Below, one piece after another: positions 52,848-61,886 of a stretch of DNA of 64,000 bases. How positions within the stretch are numbered: position 1 is the first letter of the stretch; each line of letters begins with the position of its first letter. The notes under the pieces were generated by a model. It worked only from the letters and a program-made list of their open reading frames with translations, was not told the origin of the DNA and searched no databases. The position numbers and the translations under genes were made by a program. This DNA comes from Tenacibaculum maritimum NCIMB 2154. Its GTDB lineage: Bacteria; Bacteroidota; Bacteroidia; Flavobacteriales; Flavobacteriaceae. The stretch spans positions 62,001 through 126,000 of the forward strand of contig NZ_LT634361.1 of NCBI RefSeq assembly GCF_900119795.1, given 5' to 3'.

Positions 52848-53420
52848 TTAAGCTTTTTTACCAGCGCAAGATTCTTTCTTACAATCAGCCTTACAAGCAT
52901 GTTGCTTTTTTTCTTTGGAAGAGCAACAAGGTTTTTCACAATCTTTACTGCAAACTTTTTTACCAGCGCAGCACTCTTTCTTACAATCAGCCTTACAAGT
53001 ATGTTGCTTTTTTTCTTTAGAAACACAACAAGTTTTTTTACAGTCCGTTTTACAAGCTTCAACAGTTTTAGTAACTTCACTAGTTTTATATTGCTCTCCT
53101 CCAGCAATACCTTCAATAAAGCCCATGATTTCTGCTTTAGAAACTTTATTAGCATCATAGGAAACGGTAGTAATACTATCATTAAAAATAACTTTGGCAT
53201 TTGTTATACCTTCCTTTTTAGAAAGTTTAGATTGGATTGTTTTTGCGCATCCAATTTCACAACTCATTCCCGAAATTTTTAAAGAAAGTGATTGTACATT
53301 AGGTACTAAAACCTCTTTTGAATCCTCTTTTTTGTTCTCTTCTTTTTTAGTTTCATTTTTACATGAAATAAATAATAAAGAGGTTAGGGCAATTCCAAAT
53401 ATAATCTTTTGAATTCTCAT
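52848..53420 (-). CDS. HMA-domain lipoprotein with Cys-rich tandem tail
   Basis: 190 residues: a lipoprotein signal (LLFISCKNE), a heavy-metal-associated domain (about 45-112; LKISGMSCEIGCAKTIQ with metal Cys in MSCEIGC) and a C-terminal tail (about 118-190) of repeated CKADCKKECCAGKK and KKQHTC-type units with about 18 Cys. The spacing CxxxC is four-residue in the HMA loop (C-E-I-G-C), one longer than the usual CxxC. Probably a periplasmic copper or other soft-metal binder. A TAAATTTG box (53446-53453) lies 26 bases upstream. Confidence 0.85.
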   Translation of the reverse strand: MRIQKIIFGIALTSLLFISCKNETKKEENKKEDSKEVLVPNVQSLSLKISGMSCEIGCAKTIQSKLSKKEGITNAKVIFNDSITTVSYDANKVSKAEIMGFIEGIAGGEQYKTSEVTKTVEACKTDCKKTCCVSKEKKQHTCKADCKKECCAGKKVCSKDCEKPCCSSKEKKQHACKADCKKESCAGKKA

Positions 53421-53445
53421 TAGTGTAAGTTATAAGGTTATGATG

Positions 53446-53453
53446 CAAATTTA
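53446..53453 (-). promoter_or_regulatory. -7 promoter box for the HMA lipoprotein
   Basis: TAAATTTG followed by GCA on the minus strand, 26 bases before the start codon. No clear -33 TTG at the expected distance. Confidence 0.55.
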
Positions 53454-53514
53454 TTAATAAATACGTTGGTTTTATAAGATTTACACGACTTTTGCAGATA
53501 ATTTACGGTTATAT

Positions 53515-54387
53515 ATGAACAGTCAGCAAAAAAAATGGATGTACCTGCTTATACTCTCTATAGTTTGGGGAAGTTCTTTTATTTTAATAAAAAAATCGTT
53601 ACAAGGAGTAACCCCAGTTCAATTAGGAGCTTTACGAATGTTAATAACAGCGTTTTTTTTATTGCTAATAGGTTTTAAAAGTATTAAAAAAATAGAGAAA
53701 AAACATTGGAAATACATAGCATACTCAGCCGCTTTAGGAACTTTTTTCCCTGTTTTCTTATTTGCTTTTGCTATTAGAGGGATTGATAGTGCCATTGTTT
53801 CTATACTTAATTCATTAACGCCATTTCATACATTTATTTTTGGAGCGTTAGTGTTTGGGTTTTCTTTTAAGAAAAAGCAGTTTATAGGAATATTACTAGG
53901 ATTAGTAGGCACGTTGATTTTAATTTTTAAAGGAGCAGCGTTACACCCAGATCAAAATTATTGGTATGCCTTGTTAATTATCATAGCTTCTATAGGATAT
54001 GCTTTTAATGTAAATATCATTAAGAGATACCTATATGATTTGGATGCTTTGGCTATTACCACGGGTAATTTTTTACTATTAATAATCCCAGCATTACTAG
54101 TTTTAATTTTTTCTAATTTCTTTCTAACATTCGAAATGAATCAGGAAACAGGTGAAGCACTAGGCTATATCATCATTTTATCAGTTGTTGGAACAGGAAT
54201 AGCTAAAGTGTTGTTTAATAAAATGGTACATCTTTCATCTCCCATTTTTGCGGCCTCAGTAACCTATTTAATTCCAGTAGTAGCAGTTATTTGGGGAATT
54301 ATAGACGGAGAAAAGTTGAGTTTATTTCAATTACTAGCAGGAGGAATTATTTTATTAGGGGTGTATTGGGTTAATAAGGTAAAGTGA
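53515..54387 (+). CDS. DMT-family (EamA) transporter
   Basis: 290 residues with ten predicted hydrophobic spans in two EamA halves (about 5-135 and 148-288). The N-terminus WGSSFILIKKSLQGVTPVQLGALR (in pieces: WGSSFILIKKSL, TPVQLGALRM) is typical of drug/metabolite transporters. Substrate unknown. Monocistronic. Confidence 0.92.
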   Translation: MNSQQKKWMYLLILSIVWGSSFILIKKSLQGVTPVQLGALRMLITAFFLLLIGFKSIKKIEKKHWKYIAYSAALGTFFPVFLFAFAIRGIDSAIVSILNSLTPFHTFIFGALVFGFSFKKKQFIGILLGLVGTLILIFKGAALHPDQNYWYALLIIIASIGYAFNVNIIKRYLYDLDALAITTGNFLLLIIPALLVLIFSNFFLTFEMNQETGEALGYIIILSVVGTGIAKVLFNKMVHLSSPIFAASVTYLIPVVAVIWGIIDGEKLSLFQLLAGGIILLGVYWVNKVK

Positions 54388-54449
54388 AATGTGTTTTTAT
54401 ATTGTTGATAAGTAGTACTTTAATAAAAATAAAGAAGCTAAAAAAAAGA

Positions 54450-54480
54450 TTGTTAAGTTCTTAAAAAGAATGTATATTTG
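54450..54480 (+). promoter_or_regulatory. Promoter of rplU-rpmA
   Basis: TTG at 54450-54452, 20 bases, then TATATTTG at 54473-54480 followed by CA. This is a near-perfect Bacteroidota promoter, 60 bases before the rplU start. Confidence 0.85.
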
Positions 54481-54540
54481 CATCCGCTTTTCTTTTCGAA
54501 AAGTAATATAAATAAAGTATAAATACGCAAAACAAAAAGT

Positions 54541-55026
54541 ATGTACGCAATCGTAGAGATAGCAGGGCAGCAATTTAAAGTAGCAAAAGACCAAAAAGTT
54601 TACGTTCACCGTTTACAAGAAGCAGAAGGATCAGAAGTAGTTTTTGATAATGTAATGCTTGTTGAAGATAAAGGAAATGTAACTATTGGCGCCCCAGCTA
54701 TAGAAGGAGCCGCAGTAACGGCTAAGGTTTTAGGTCACTTAAAAGGTGATAAAGTAATCGTTTTCAAGAAGAAAAGAAGAAAAGGATATAAGAAGAAAAA
54801 TGGGCATCGCCAATATTTGACAGAAATTCAAATAGCGTCTATTGCTGCTTCTGGTGCAAAAAAAGCTGTAACAAAAAAAGAGGCTCCTAAAGCAGAGGCT
54901 AAGGAGGCATCTAATGACTTAAGTTCTAAAACTGTTGCAGAATTAAAAGCTTTAGCTAAAGAAAGAGGTATTACAGGATACACTTCTTTAAAGAAAGTAG
55001 AATTAATTGAAGCGTTACGTAAATAA
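54541..55026 (+). CDS. rplU: 50S ribosomal protein L21 with C-terminal SAP/HeH-like extension
   Basis: 161 residues. The first ~102 are bL21 ([19 protein letters not shown] split as [34 protein letters not shown]). An Ala/Lys linker (about 105-125) leads to about 35 residues ([31 protein letters not shown], shown here as [12 protein letters not shown] and [10 protein letters not shown]), like SAP/HeH or Rho-N nucleic-acid-binding motifs. Such extensions are known in this phylum. It is 22 bases before rpmA. Confidence 0.95.
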   Translation: MYAIVEIAGQQFKVAKDQKVYVHRLQEAEGSEVVFDNVMLVEDKGNVTIGAPAIEGAAVTAKVLGHLKGDKVIVFKKKRRKGYKKKNGHRQYLTEIQIASIAASGAKKAVTKKEAPKAEAKEASNDLSSKTVAELKALAKERGITGYTSLKKVELIEALRK

Positions 55027-55048
55027 TTAACTTTAAAAACTTAAAGAG

Positions 55049-55309
55049 ATGGCTCATAAAAAAGGTGTCGGTAGTTCGAAGAATGGTAGAGAATCAGAAT
55101 CGAAACGACTAGGAGTAAAGATTTTTGGAGGGCAAGCTGCAATTGCAGGAAATATTATTGTTCGTCAAAGAGGAACAACGCACAACCCAGGTGAAAACGT
55201 TTATATGGGGAAAGATCATACTTTACATGCTAAAGTAGATGGTGTGGTTGAATTTAAGAAAAAGAAGGATAATAGATCATATGTTTCTATAATTCCTTTT
55301 GAAGCTTAA
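55049..55309 (+). CDS. rpmA: 50S ribosomal protein L27
   Basis: 86 residues. [16 protein letters not shown] at the N-terminus (no cleavable extension), then [10 protein letters not shown] and [15 protein letters not shown], the complete bL27 pattern. Second gene of the rplU operon, followed by a terminator. Confidence 0.97.
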   Translation: MAHKKGVGSSKNGRESESKRLGVKIFGGQAAIAGNIIVRQRGTTHNPGENVYMGKDHTLHAKVDGVVEFKKKKDNRSYVSIIPFEA

Positions 55310-55347
55310 GAAAAGAATAATTTTTAGTTATTTATTATAATAACAAA

Positions 55348-55375
55348 AGCCCAAATAATTATTATTTGGGCTTTT
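55348..55375 (+). terminator. Terminator of rplU-rpmA
   Basis: AGCCCAAATAA / TTATTTGGGCT arms with a short loop, followed by a run of T. Confidence 0.9.
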
Positions 55376-56169
55376 TTATTAAATAATTTTTTTTACAAAT
55401 AAAAAACTACATCTTTCAATGTAGTTTTTTGTCCCCATAATTAGTAATCCCTAAATTATATAATTATGAATCTGAATAGTTAAAAGTACTTACCTCTTTA
55501 CTATATCCGCTAAATTAAATAAGGATTGATAGCCATTAACCGCTTTTTGTATAAATGGTCGTGTTTTATGTGTAACTGGATGCGATAAAAAAAACAGTGA
55601 TTAAGTAAGTATATAAGGCCACTTTTATAATAAAGATAAAAAGGTGTAAATGGCTCTAAAAAACAAAAAAAGATATTACTAGAATTATTAATCATAAAAA
55701 AAGTACTGTAAAAACAGTACTTTTTTGTTTGTTAATCATATTGAATAATCCCCCAATCGATCAATAATGATACCTTAAGTGTTCCTTAAGGACACCACAA
55801 AGATCCCTATTTTTTCTGGTTAAAAATTTCGCTTATGTATGAATGGTATATTTTATTGTATAGGTGGTATGATAAGAGTTATTGACTTCTTTTTTATAAC
55901 TATATATCCAATCTTTCTTAGTACTATTTAGTGTGAGGTAAAAGCTTTTTTTAATATATATAGAATTTACTTACTATAAGTATCATCTTGTTTATTTTGT
56001 TGTTTTTCAGTAGTTTATGTTTATTTTTTTTAAAAAAAATAAAGGTTCAAATTTGCTCATTAACTTTTTGTTAACGTTTTTTTTGCTTATTTGTTAAAGA
56101 AGTAAAAAAATAAAAAATATATGTTCTTTGTTTCCCATATATGGCTATTTTCGCGGAAATTTTTATAAT
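55376..56169. other. Long non-coding stretch with two further hairpins
   Basis: No gene I can support over about 800 bases. It holds a terminator-like hairpin at 55404-55430 (AAAAACTACAT / ATGTAGTTTTT) and another at 55696-55727 (AAAAAAGTACTGT / ACAGTACTTTTTT). Such spaced terminators with no gene between may mark a lost gene or a small RNA at about 55440-55700. Confidence 0.45.
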
Positions 56170-57672
56170 ATGAAGTCAAAATTATTACAAGTAGCTTCAT
56201 GCTTATTATTAATGGCATGTAGTAGTAACAGCAAAGAGGAAATTTTTGAAGGATCAAAATTAAATGATTACGTAGAAAAATTACCTTCAGTAGAACAAAT
56301 TGCGCCATTTGAAGAAAGAAAAGTATCTAATGATACAAACAGAGGAAGATTTAGAAACGACGACTTTGATTTAGAAGAATATGAAGTAGCGGTTGGTTTT
56401 GATGAGCAATTTTTATTCAGTGCCAATGATGAAATTTTTTATCCTGGATCATTAGTTGTCGCGAGTTCTGTCATAGAAGGAGAATATGTTCCAATAACAG
56501 TGCCAAGAGCTCCTTTGAAAATATCTACATCTTTAGTGGGAGATAAAACATCAATAACGGTTGATTCGCCTAAATTATCTTCTACAAGAGATGCAATAAG
56601 TTCATTATTAAGTGATAGAAATTTTGAGGCGCCTCCTGCAAGCTTAAGATACACAACAGATGAGGTGTTTAGTAAAAATCACTTAAAAGTAGCAATAGGA
56701 GCTAGCTATGAGGGGACATCTACTAGCGTTTCAGGAAGCGCAGAGTTCAATTATGACAAAGAAACTACAAAAATGATTGTTAAAGTTATTCAAAAATATT
56801 ATACTATTGATTCTGATATCCCATCAAATCCATCAGACTTTTTTGTAGAAGAGTTTAACTTTAAATCAAAATTAGGAGATAGAAAACCGCTATATGTTTC
56901 ATCGGTAACTTATGGTAGAGTTTTCTTAATGAGTATTGAGTCATCTATGAATAAGATAGACTTAGAAGCTGCTTTACAAGGATCATTCTTAAAAGGTAAG
57001 ATTACTGCAAAAGCTGAATTTGAATTTAGTAAAATAGCAAAAACTTCAACAATAAAAGCAACTATCTTAGGAGGTAATTCTGATTTAGCAGGAGCTGAAA
57101 TAGGAGATTTATCAGCAGTAAAAGATTTTATCTCAAAAGGAGCTTCTTATAGTAAAGAAAACCCTGGGATTCCTATTGCATATAGATTAAGAGAATTAGG
57201 AACGAATGAAGTGTTTAAGAATGTAATATATTCTAAATATACAAAGAGAATTAAAAAAGATGCTGCTTTAACTAAAAGAATATCTTTTGACTTAAATTTT
57301 AACTGGGGAGGAGTAAAAAGTACTTCAGGAGCTGATATTGATCCTTATTATATTTATATTAAAAGAATGAATAGAAAAACAAGAGCGGTTAGTGAAAATC
57401 GAGTGCCTGGCTTTGGAGTATATTACTGGACAAAAACTAGATTGGAAGGTGTGGGTAAAGATGATGTAGTATATATTATTTATAGAGATTCAGATGGAAA
57501 TGATAACCATGCGTTTAAATTACCTGAAACAGCAGGTTTAATAAGAAAGGGACTTAACAATGCGACGAGCAAGGACCTTTTCCCTTATGATAGTAATCCA
57601 TATATTACATCAGAATTATACCACAAAACAAGTGTGTTAAAAGTAGGTATAGAATCACACAGAATTTTTTAA
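56170..57672 (+). CDS. Cholesterol-dependent-cytolysin-like lipoprotein
   Basis: 500 residues from ATG 56170 (the frame is open from 56128), which places a lipoprotein signal (LLLMACSS, Cys17) at the start. The body matches thiol-activated cytolysins: SLVVASSVIEGEY and VPRAPLKIST (compare NPALLxVDRAPMTYSIDLPG), YVSSVTYGRVFLMSIESS (about 250-267), ATILGG (about 296-301) and NPGIPIAYRLRELG (about 334-347, compare HPGLPISY). The Trp-rich undecapeptide ECTGLAWEWWR of classic CDCs is missing, and the C-terminal domain is different. It is probably a CDC-like pore-former or contact-dependent membrane protein; the target is unknown. A terminator follows. Confidence 0.87.
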   Translation: MKSKLLQVASCLLLMACSSNSKEEIFEGSKLNDYVEKLPSVEQIAPFEERKVSNDTNRGRFRNDDFDLEEYEVAVGFDEQFLFSANDEIFYPGSLVVASSVIEGEYVPITVPRAPLKISTSLVGDKTSITVDSPKLSSTRDAISSLLSDRNFEAPPASLRYTTDEVFSKNHLKVAIGASYEGTSTSVSGSAEFNYDKETTKMIVKVIQKYYTIDSDIPSNPSDFFVEEFNFKSKLGDRKPLYVSSVTYGRVFLMSIESSMNKIDLEAALQGSFLKGKITAKAEFEFSKIAKTSTIKATILGGNSDLAGAEIGDLSAVKDFISKGASYSKENPGIPIAYRLRELGTNEVFKNVIYSKYTKRIKKDAALTKRISFDLNFNWGGVKSTSGADIDPYYIYIKRMNRKTRAVSENRVPGFGVYYWTKTRLEGVGKDDVVYIIYRDSDGNDNHAFKLPETAGLIRKGLNNATSKDLFPYDSNPYITSELYHKTSVLKVGIESHRIF

Positions 57673-57693
57673 AACAAATAAAAAATAAAGAAG

Positions 57694-57719
57694 AGCGCAA
57701 TTTTAATTGCGCTTTTTTT
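57694..57719 (+). terminator. Terminator after the cytolysin gene
   Basis: AGCGCAATT / AATTGCGCT perfect arms with a 2-base loop and a T-run. Confidence 0.9.
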
Positions 57720-57855
57720 GTTGCAATAAATCAAATAGCATCCTTATGTGCATTCTTGTATTAAGGAAGCTATTTCTTTATAAGAGATTGTGTTAAAATA
57801 CAATAGAAGATATATTGATATTACGTTCTTATTTTCTTTTTACATTAATAAGAGC

Positions 57856-57863
57856 TACATTTG
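57856..57863 (+). promoter_or_regulatory. -7 promoter box for the LytTR/kinase operon
   Basis: TACATTTG matches TAnnTTTG, 16 bases before the start codon of the response regulator. No clear TTG -33 element. Confidence 0.45.
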
Positions 57864-57879
57864 GAAGAAATAAAACACA

Positions 57880-58614
57880 ATGTTAAGAGCAGTAATAGTA
57901 GATGATGAACCAAAAGCTATACAGAGTTTATCATGGGAACTTTCTAACTTCAATAAAGACGTTAAAGTCATTGAAACGTTTACAGATGAAGAGGAAGGAA
58001 TTTCTTATTTGAATAAAAATGAGGTAGATTGTCTTTTTTTAGATATAGAAATGCCAACAATGGATGGCTTTCAATTATTAGAAAGATTGACAAATAAAAA
58101 TCTAGCAATTGTTATTACAACAGCCTACAATGAATATGCAATCAAAGCCTTGAAAAATGAGGCTATTGATTATTTATTAAAGCCAATTGATTCAGATGAC
58201 TTAGGAGAAACGATTACTAAAATTAAGAAGTTTCATAATAAGACTGATAATTTTCAAAAGTTTGAACGAATACTTTCGAGTTTTAGCGAAAAGTTTAATC
58301 GACGTAAAATTATATTAAGTACAGATGGAAAGCTAATTTTTTTAGATGACTCAGAAATAATTTTTGTAGAATCTGATGGCAACTATTGTTCAATTTATAC
58401 CACTAATGGGAAGAAAATTGTAGTGACTAAAAAATTAAAAGAAATCAATAGTTTATTGCCAGAAGAACATTTTTTTAGAATTCATAATTCTTATGTTATT
58501 AACTTGAATAAGATTAAAGAATTTTTAAGAACAGATGGATATGTCGTTTTGGAGAATAATCATAAAATTCCTGTATCTCGTCAAAGGAAATCAGAATTCC
58601 TAGAAAAATTTTAA
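57880..58614 (+). CDS. LytTR-family response regulator
   Basis: 244 residues. Receiver domain (about 1-120) with acidic pocket DDE (8-10), phosphoacceptor Asp55 (LFLDIEMPTMDGF), Thr in TTAYNEYA and Lys in LLKPI. A C-terminal LytTR DNA-binding domain (about 145-243; FVESDGNYCSIYT, FFRIHNSYVINL). It is 8 bases before the kinase gene and forms a two-component pair. The cytolysin gene upstream is a possible target, which is inference. Confidence 0.94.
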   Translation: MLRAVIVDDEPKAIQSLSWELSNFNKDVKVIETFTDEEEGISYLNKNEVDCLFLDIEMPTMDGFQLLERLTNKNLAIVITTAYNEYAIKALKNEAIDYLLKPIDSDDLGETITKIKKFHNKTDNFQKFERILSSFSEKFNRRKIILSTDGKLIFLDDSEIIFVESDGNYCSIYTTNGKKIVVTKKLKEINSLLPEEHFFRIHNSYVINLNKIKEFLRTDGYVVLENNHKIPVSRQRKSEFLEKF

Positions 58615-58622
58615 AAGAGTAT

Positions 58623-60542
58623 ATGAAACGTTTTGTCCTTTGTTTACTCGTTTTTCTTAATTTTTATTGTTTCTCCCAAGAAGAAACAAAAGAAATTGGT
58701 TTTATTCATGAGGTTTTTTTGAAAAAACCGAAAAGCTATTTTGAATTGCTTCGCTTTTTTAAAAAATACAACCCGAAAGTGGAAGAAATCAATGTTTTTC
58801 TTGAAGAATCAAAAAAGAGAAAATATGCTGTAGGAGAAATCTTTTCCTATAATTTTTTAGGAAAACATTATAGGAAAAAATCGTTATTTGAAAAAGCACT
58901 TAGAAATTATAACCAAGCGCTACATTTAGCAAAACGAACAAAAAATGTAGAAGGAGAAATTGTAACATTAAACCAAATAGGAGTTGTTTACAGAAGACAA
59001 GATAAAATAAGGAGTGCTCTCAATTACCACCAATCGGCATTAGAATTAGCACAGCAGCGGAAAAACCCTTCTGAAGAAATGAAGAGAAGTATTAGTATTT
59101 CTCAAAATAGTATTGGAAATATATATTTAACATTAAAACAATACGAATTAGCACTTGAGCAGTTTGAAAAATCGATAAGCTTACACAGAGAAGGAAAACA
59201 AGGTAACCTAAGAAGTTTGGCTATTAACAGTGAAAACATAGGATATGCACAAGAAAAACTAGGCTATTTAGATGATGCGTTAAAAAACTATCAACTGTCT
59301 TTAAAATACAATATTCAAGGAAACTTTACAGAAGGTAAAATAAAATGTTACAATAGCATAAGTAGTATTTTGGTTTCAATGAAAGAATATGAAAAAGCAT
59401 TGGAAATTATTGAGCCTGTTTTGCCTATGGCTATGGAGTTTAATGACATGTATTACTTAGCAGAAACGTATAAAAATTTAGGGTATGTTCAGCTTAATTT
59501 AAATAAAATAGAGGAAGCTAAAAAGAATTTAAAAGAAGGGATAAGGGTTGCAACAGCGTATAAAGTAAAAACAGAAATTACAGAATCGTATATTTATTTA
59601 TCAGAACTCTATAATAAACAAGGTGATTATAAAACAGCTTTTCATTACTATAAAAAATCAAAAGAAGAAGAGGCGCAAACTTTTAATGAAAGAAACTTAC
59701 TTTATGTAAATGATTTAATTACCAAATATGATAGTGAAGTAAAAAGCAATCAAATAAGAAATTTAGCAAGAGAAAATGAAATTACAAAGTTAAAGCTAAC
59801 AAGGAATAGAAACTTTTTAATTATCATATTGGTTTCCTTGGCATTGTTAAGTGTTGTTTGGTATTCTTTTAACAGACAACGATTGCTAAAAGATGAAAAG
59901 AAGATATTAATGTTAGAACAAGAAGCTTTACAAAGTCAAATGAACCCTCATTTTATTTTTAATGCATTGAATTCTATTAAACTATATATTATTAACAATG
60001 AGCAAAAAAATGCTGTTTATTATTTGAATAAATTTTCCAAGCTTATTCGTAATATATTAGAATCATCTAAAGTAAAAGAAGTTAGTTTACATGATGAACT
60101 TAAAACAATGAGGCTGTATATGAGTATTGAAAATATACGGTTTTCTAATGAAATTACTTATGAAGAAAAAATAAATCCCAATCTAAATATAGACATCGTA
60201 AAAGTACCCCCATTAGTATTACAGCCATTTTTAGAAAATGCAATTTGGCATGGATTGTCCTCAAAAAAAGGAGAAAAAGAAGTGAAACTGTCTGTAGATA
60301 AGATATCCAATAAATTTATTGAAATTGCAATTGTAGATAATGGTATAGGACGTAATGCTGCTCAAAAAATAAAAGCCAGTAAATCACTAAAAAGAAAATC
60401 GATAGGGATAGATTTGACTAAAAAAAGACTGCAAAACTTTACAAGTGAATACAAAAATAATTATTCATTAAAATATTACGATTTAAAAAAAGATGGTTTA
60501 ATAGTGGGAACTAAAGTTTGTTTAAGAATACCATTAAGCTAA
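58623..60542 (+). CDS. TPR-containing LytS-type sensor histidine kinase
   Basis: 639 residues: signal peptide (about 1-19, ending YCFSQ), a periplasmic domain of about six TPR repeats (about 70-360, for example ALRNYNQALHLAKRT, ALEQFEKSISLHREG), one TM (about 398-416), a coiled coil, and the His_kinase (LytS) domain with QSQMNPHFIFNALNSIK (phospho-His about 446) and HATPase motifs LQPFLENAIWHGL and IVDNGIGRN. It pairs with the LytTR regulator in the same operon. The ligand is unknown; TPRs suggest sensing of a protein or peptide. Confidence 0.93.
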   Translation: MKRFVLCLLVFLNFYCFSQEETKEIGFIHEVFLKKPKSYFELLRFFKKYNPKVEEINVFLEESKKRKYAVGEIFSYNFLGKHYRKKSLFEKALRNYNQALHLAKRTKNVEGEIVTLNQIGVVYRRQDKIRSALNYHQSALELAQQRKNPSEEMKRSISISQNSIGNIYLTLKQYELALEQFEKSISLHREGKQGNLRSLAINSENIGYAQEKLGYLDDALKNYQLSLKYNIQGNFTEGKIKCYNSISSILVSMKEYEKALEIIEPVLPMAMEFNDMYYLAETYKNLGYVQLNLNKIEEAKKNLKEGIRVATAYKVKTEITESYIYLSELYNKQGDYKTAFHYYKKSKEEEAQTFNERNLLYVNDLITKYDSEVKSNQIRNLARENEITKLKLTRNRNFLIIILVSLALLSVVWYSFNRQRLLKDEKKILMLEQEALQSQMNPHFIFNALNSIKLYIINNEQKNAVYYLNKFSKLIRNILESSKVKEVSLHDELKTMRLYMSIENIRFSNEITYEEKINPNLNIDIVKVPPLVLQPFLENAIWHGLSSKKGEKEVKLSVDKISNKFIEIAIVDNGIGRNAAQKIKASKSLKRKSIGIDLTKKRLQNFTSEYKNNYSLKYYDLKKDGLIVGTKVCLRIPLS

Positions 60543-60557
60543 TAAACTATCCAAAAA

Positions 60558-61178
60558 ATGTATGTATCACCCATAGGTAATCATGTTATGGTAAAAGAAT
60601 ATATAAAAGGACTTAAAAATGCATATATTAATGCTAATGAAAAGGAGCTTTGGGAGCATTTTGAAGCTATTAAACATGGTGCTAGTAAAGAAGCATTAAA
60701 AGCGCTTAAAGAGGTGTATCAAGATGTGCCAGATGAATTGATTGATTTGTTGAAATATGTAGATGGGACTTATTGGAGGAGATATAAAGATGAAGAAATT
60801 GCGTTTTATTTTTTAGGCGCTGACCTTTGTGAGTACCCATATTATTTATTATCAACTCATGAAATCATTGAGCATAAAAATGATGCGGTCAAATATTATG
60901 CTGATTATATTGAAAGAGAATATGAAGGAGTTGCCATAGATGATAAAATTATTGATAAGGCAGCTCAGTTAGATTGGCTTCATTTTTCAGATTGCATGAA
61001 TAATGGTGGAACTTCTCAGCTATTTATAGATTTTAGCCCTTCAGAAAAAGGTAAAAAAGGGCAAATAGTAAGGTTTTTACACGATCCAGATGAATTTAAA
61101 GTAATAGCAGATAGCTTTGCGTCTTATTTGAAAAAACTAATGGAGCATGACTATGATTTTATTAGCGAAGGCCTTTAA
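60558..61178 (+). CDS. SMI1/KNR4 (SUKH)-family protein
   Basis: 206 residues. The SUKH fold is suggested by KALKEVYQDVPDELIDLLKYVDG at about 52-74 (in pieces), YYLLSTHEIIEH, WLHFSDCMNNGGTSQLFIDFSPS in pieces, and KGQIVRFLHDPDEFKVIADSFASYL. SUKH proteins are often immunity proteins of polymorphic toxins, but no toxin lies beside this gene. It is 15 bases after the kinase gene, so may be cotranscribed. Met11 (60588) is an alternative start. Confidence 0.85.
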   Translation: MYVSPIGNHVMVKEYIKGLKNAYINANEKELWEHFEAIKHGASKEALKALKEVYQDVPDELIDLLKYVDGTYWRRYKDEEIAFYFLGADLCEYPYYLLSTHEIIEHKNDAVKYYADYIEREYEGVAIDDKIIDKAAQLDWLHFSDCMNNGGTSQLFIDFSPSEKGKKGQIVRFLHDPDEFKVIADSFASYLKKLMEHDYDFISEGL

Positions 61179-61876
61179 AAAGGTTCAATACTGATATTTT
61201 TTGCCATTTATTCTTATCCACTCTTTTGAGTGTTATGTATTAATAAATTCCATTTTTTCGATACATAATATCTGATGTTAGTATCTATTTTTCACCTTTT
61301 TCAATAGCAATGCTCTGGTGCTTTTACTCATGTATAAAGCACAAAGTAGTTTCTGTTCTAGGGGGTGCGGACACATTCTTAAATTGAGTTTTCCTGCCTG
61401 TATAATTATCGCTTAAGCATGCCATAAATGTGATCCTACTTTCCTCCAATTCATTTTACTTCAACCGTCCGTCAATAGGCTTTTTAAATCTTTGTTCAGT
61501 TTTATGTTTATAAAACCTAAATAGCTCATTGCATCCAATAGTCTTATCGTTTTGAAGATATTTTTGGCAAAGCAAATTTACTTTTTTCCAGTACCGATAA
61601 GCAAGGTTGGTGCCTACATACATTTGTCTATAATGATTTCTAATATTTTTCATCATTTTAGCACCTGAAGTTAGATTTACAATAAGCCTTCTTATATCCT
61701 TTTCGTTCACTGAATATAATAAGATCACCACATTCCTTCGGAGTTAAAAAATTGCCAATAGCCCAGATTGATTTTGAGAGATATTTGACTTTGATAACAT
61801 ACAATAATTAATAAATACAAAGAGAATCACTTTTTATTAAAGTCTTATGTATATGTAATTTACAAATAGAAGTTAT
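61179..61876. other. Intergenic region with one weak minus-strand ORF
   Basis: The minus-strand frame 61456-61731 (91 codons, MVILLYSVNEKDIRRLIVNL, basic, ending PIDGRLK) has Trp, Cys and a balanced composition, so it may be a small gene or a remnant. I do not recognise it. No other feature is seen. Confidence 0.4.
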
Positions 61877-61886
61877 GTGTTTAAAT

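Noticed and set aside
55510..55695. Minus-strand ORF of 61 codons
   Set aside because: Low-complexity aromatic-rich translation, no ribosome-binding site and it overlaps a terminator hairpin.
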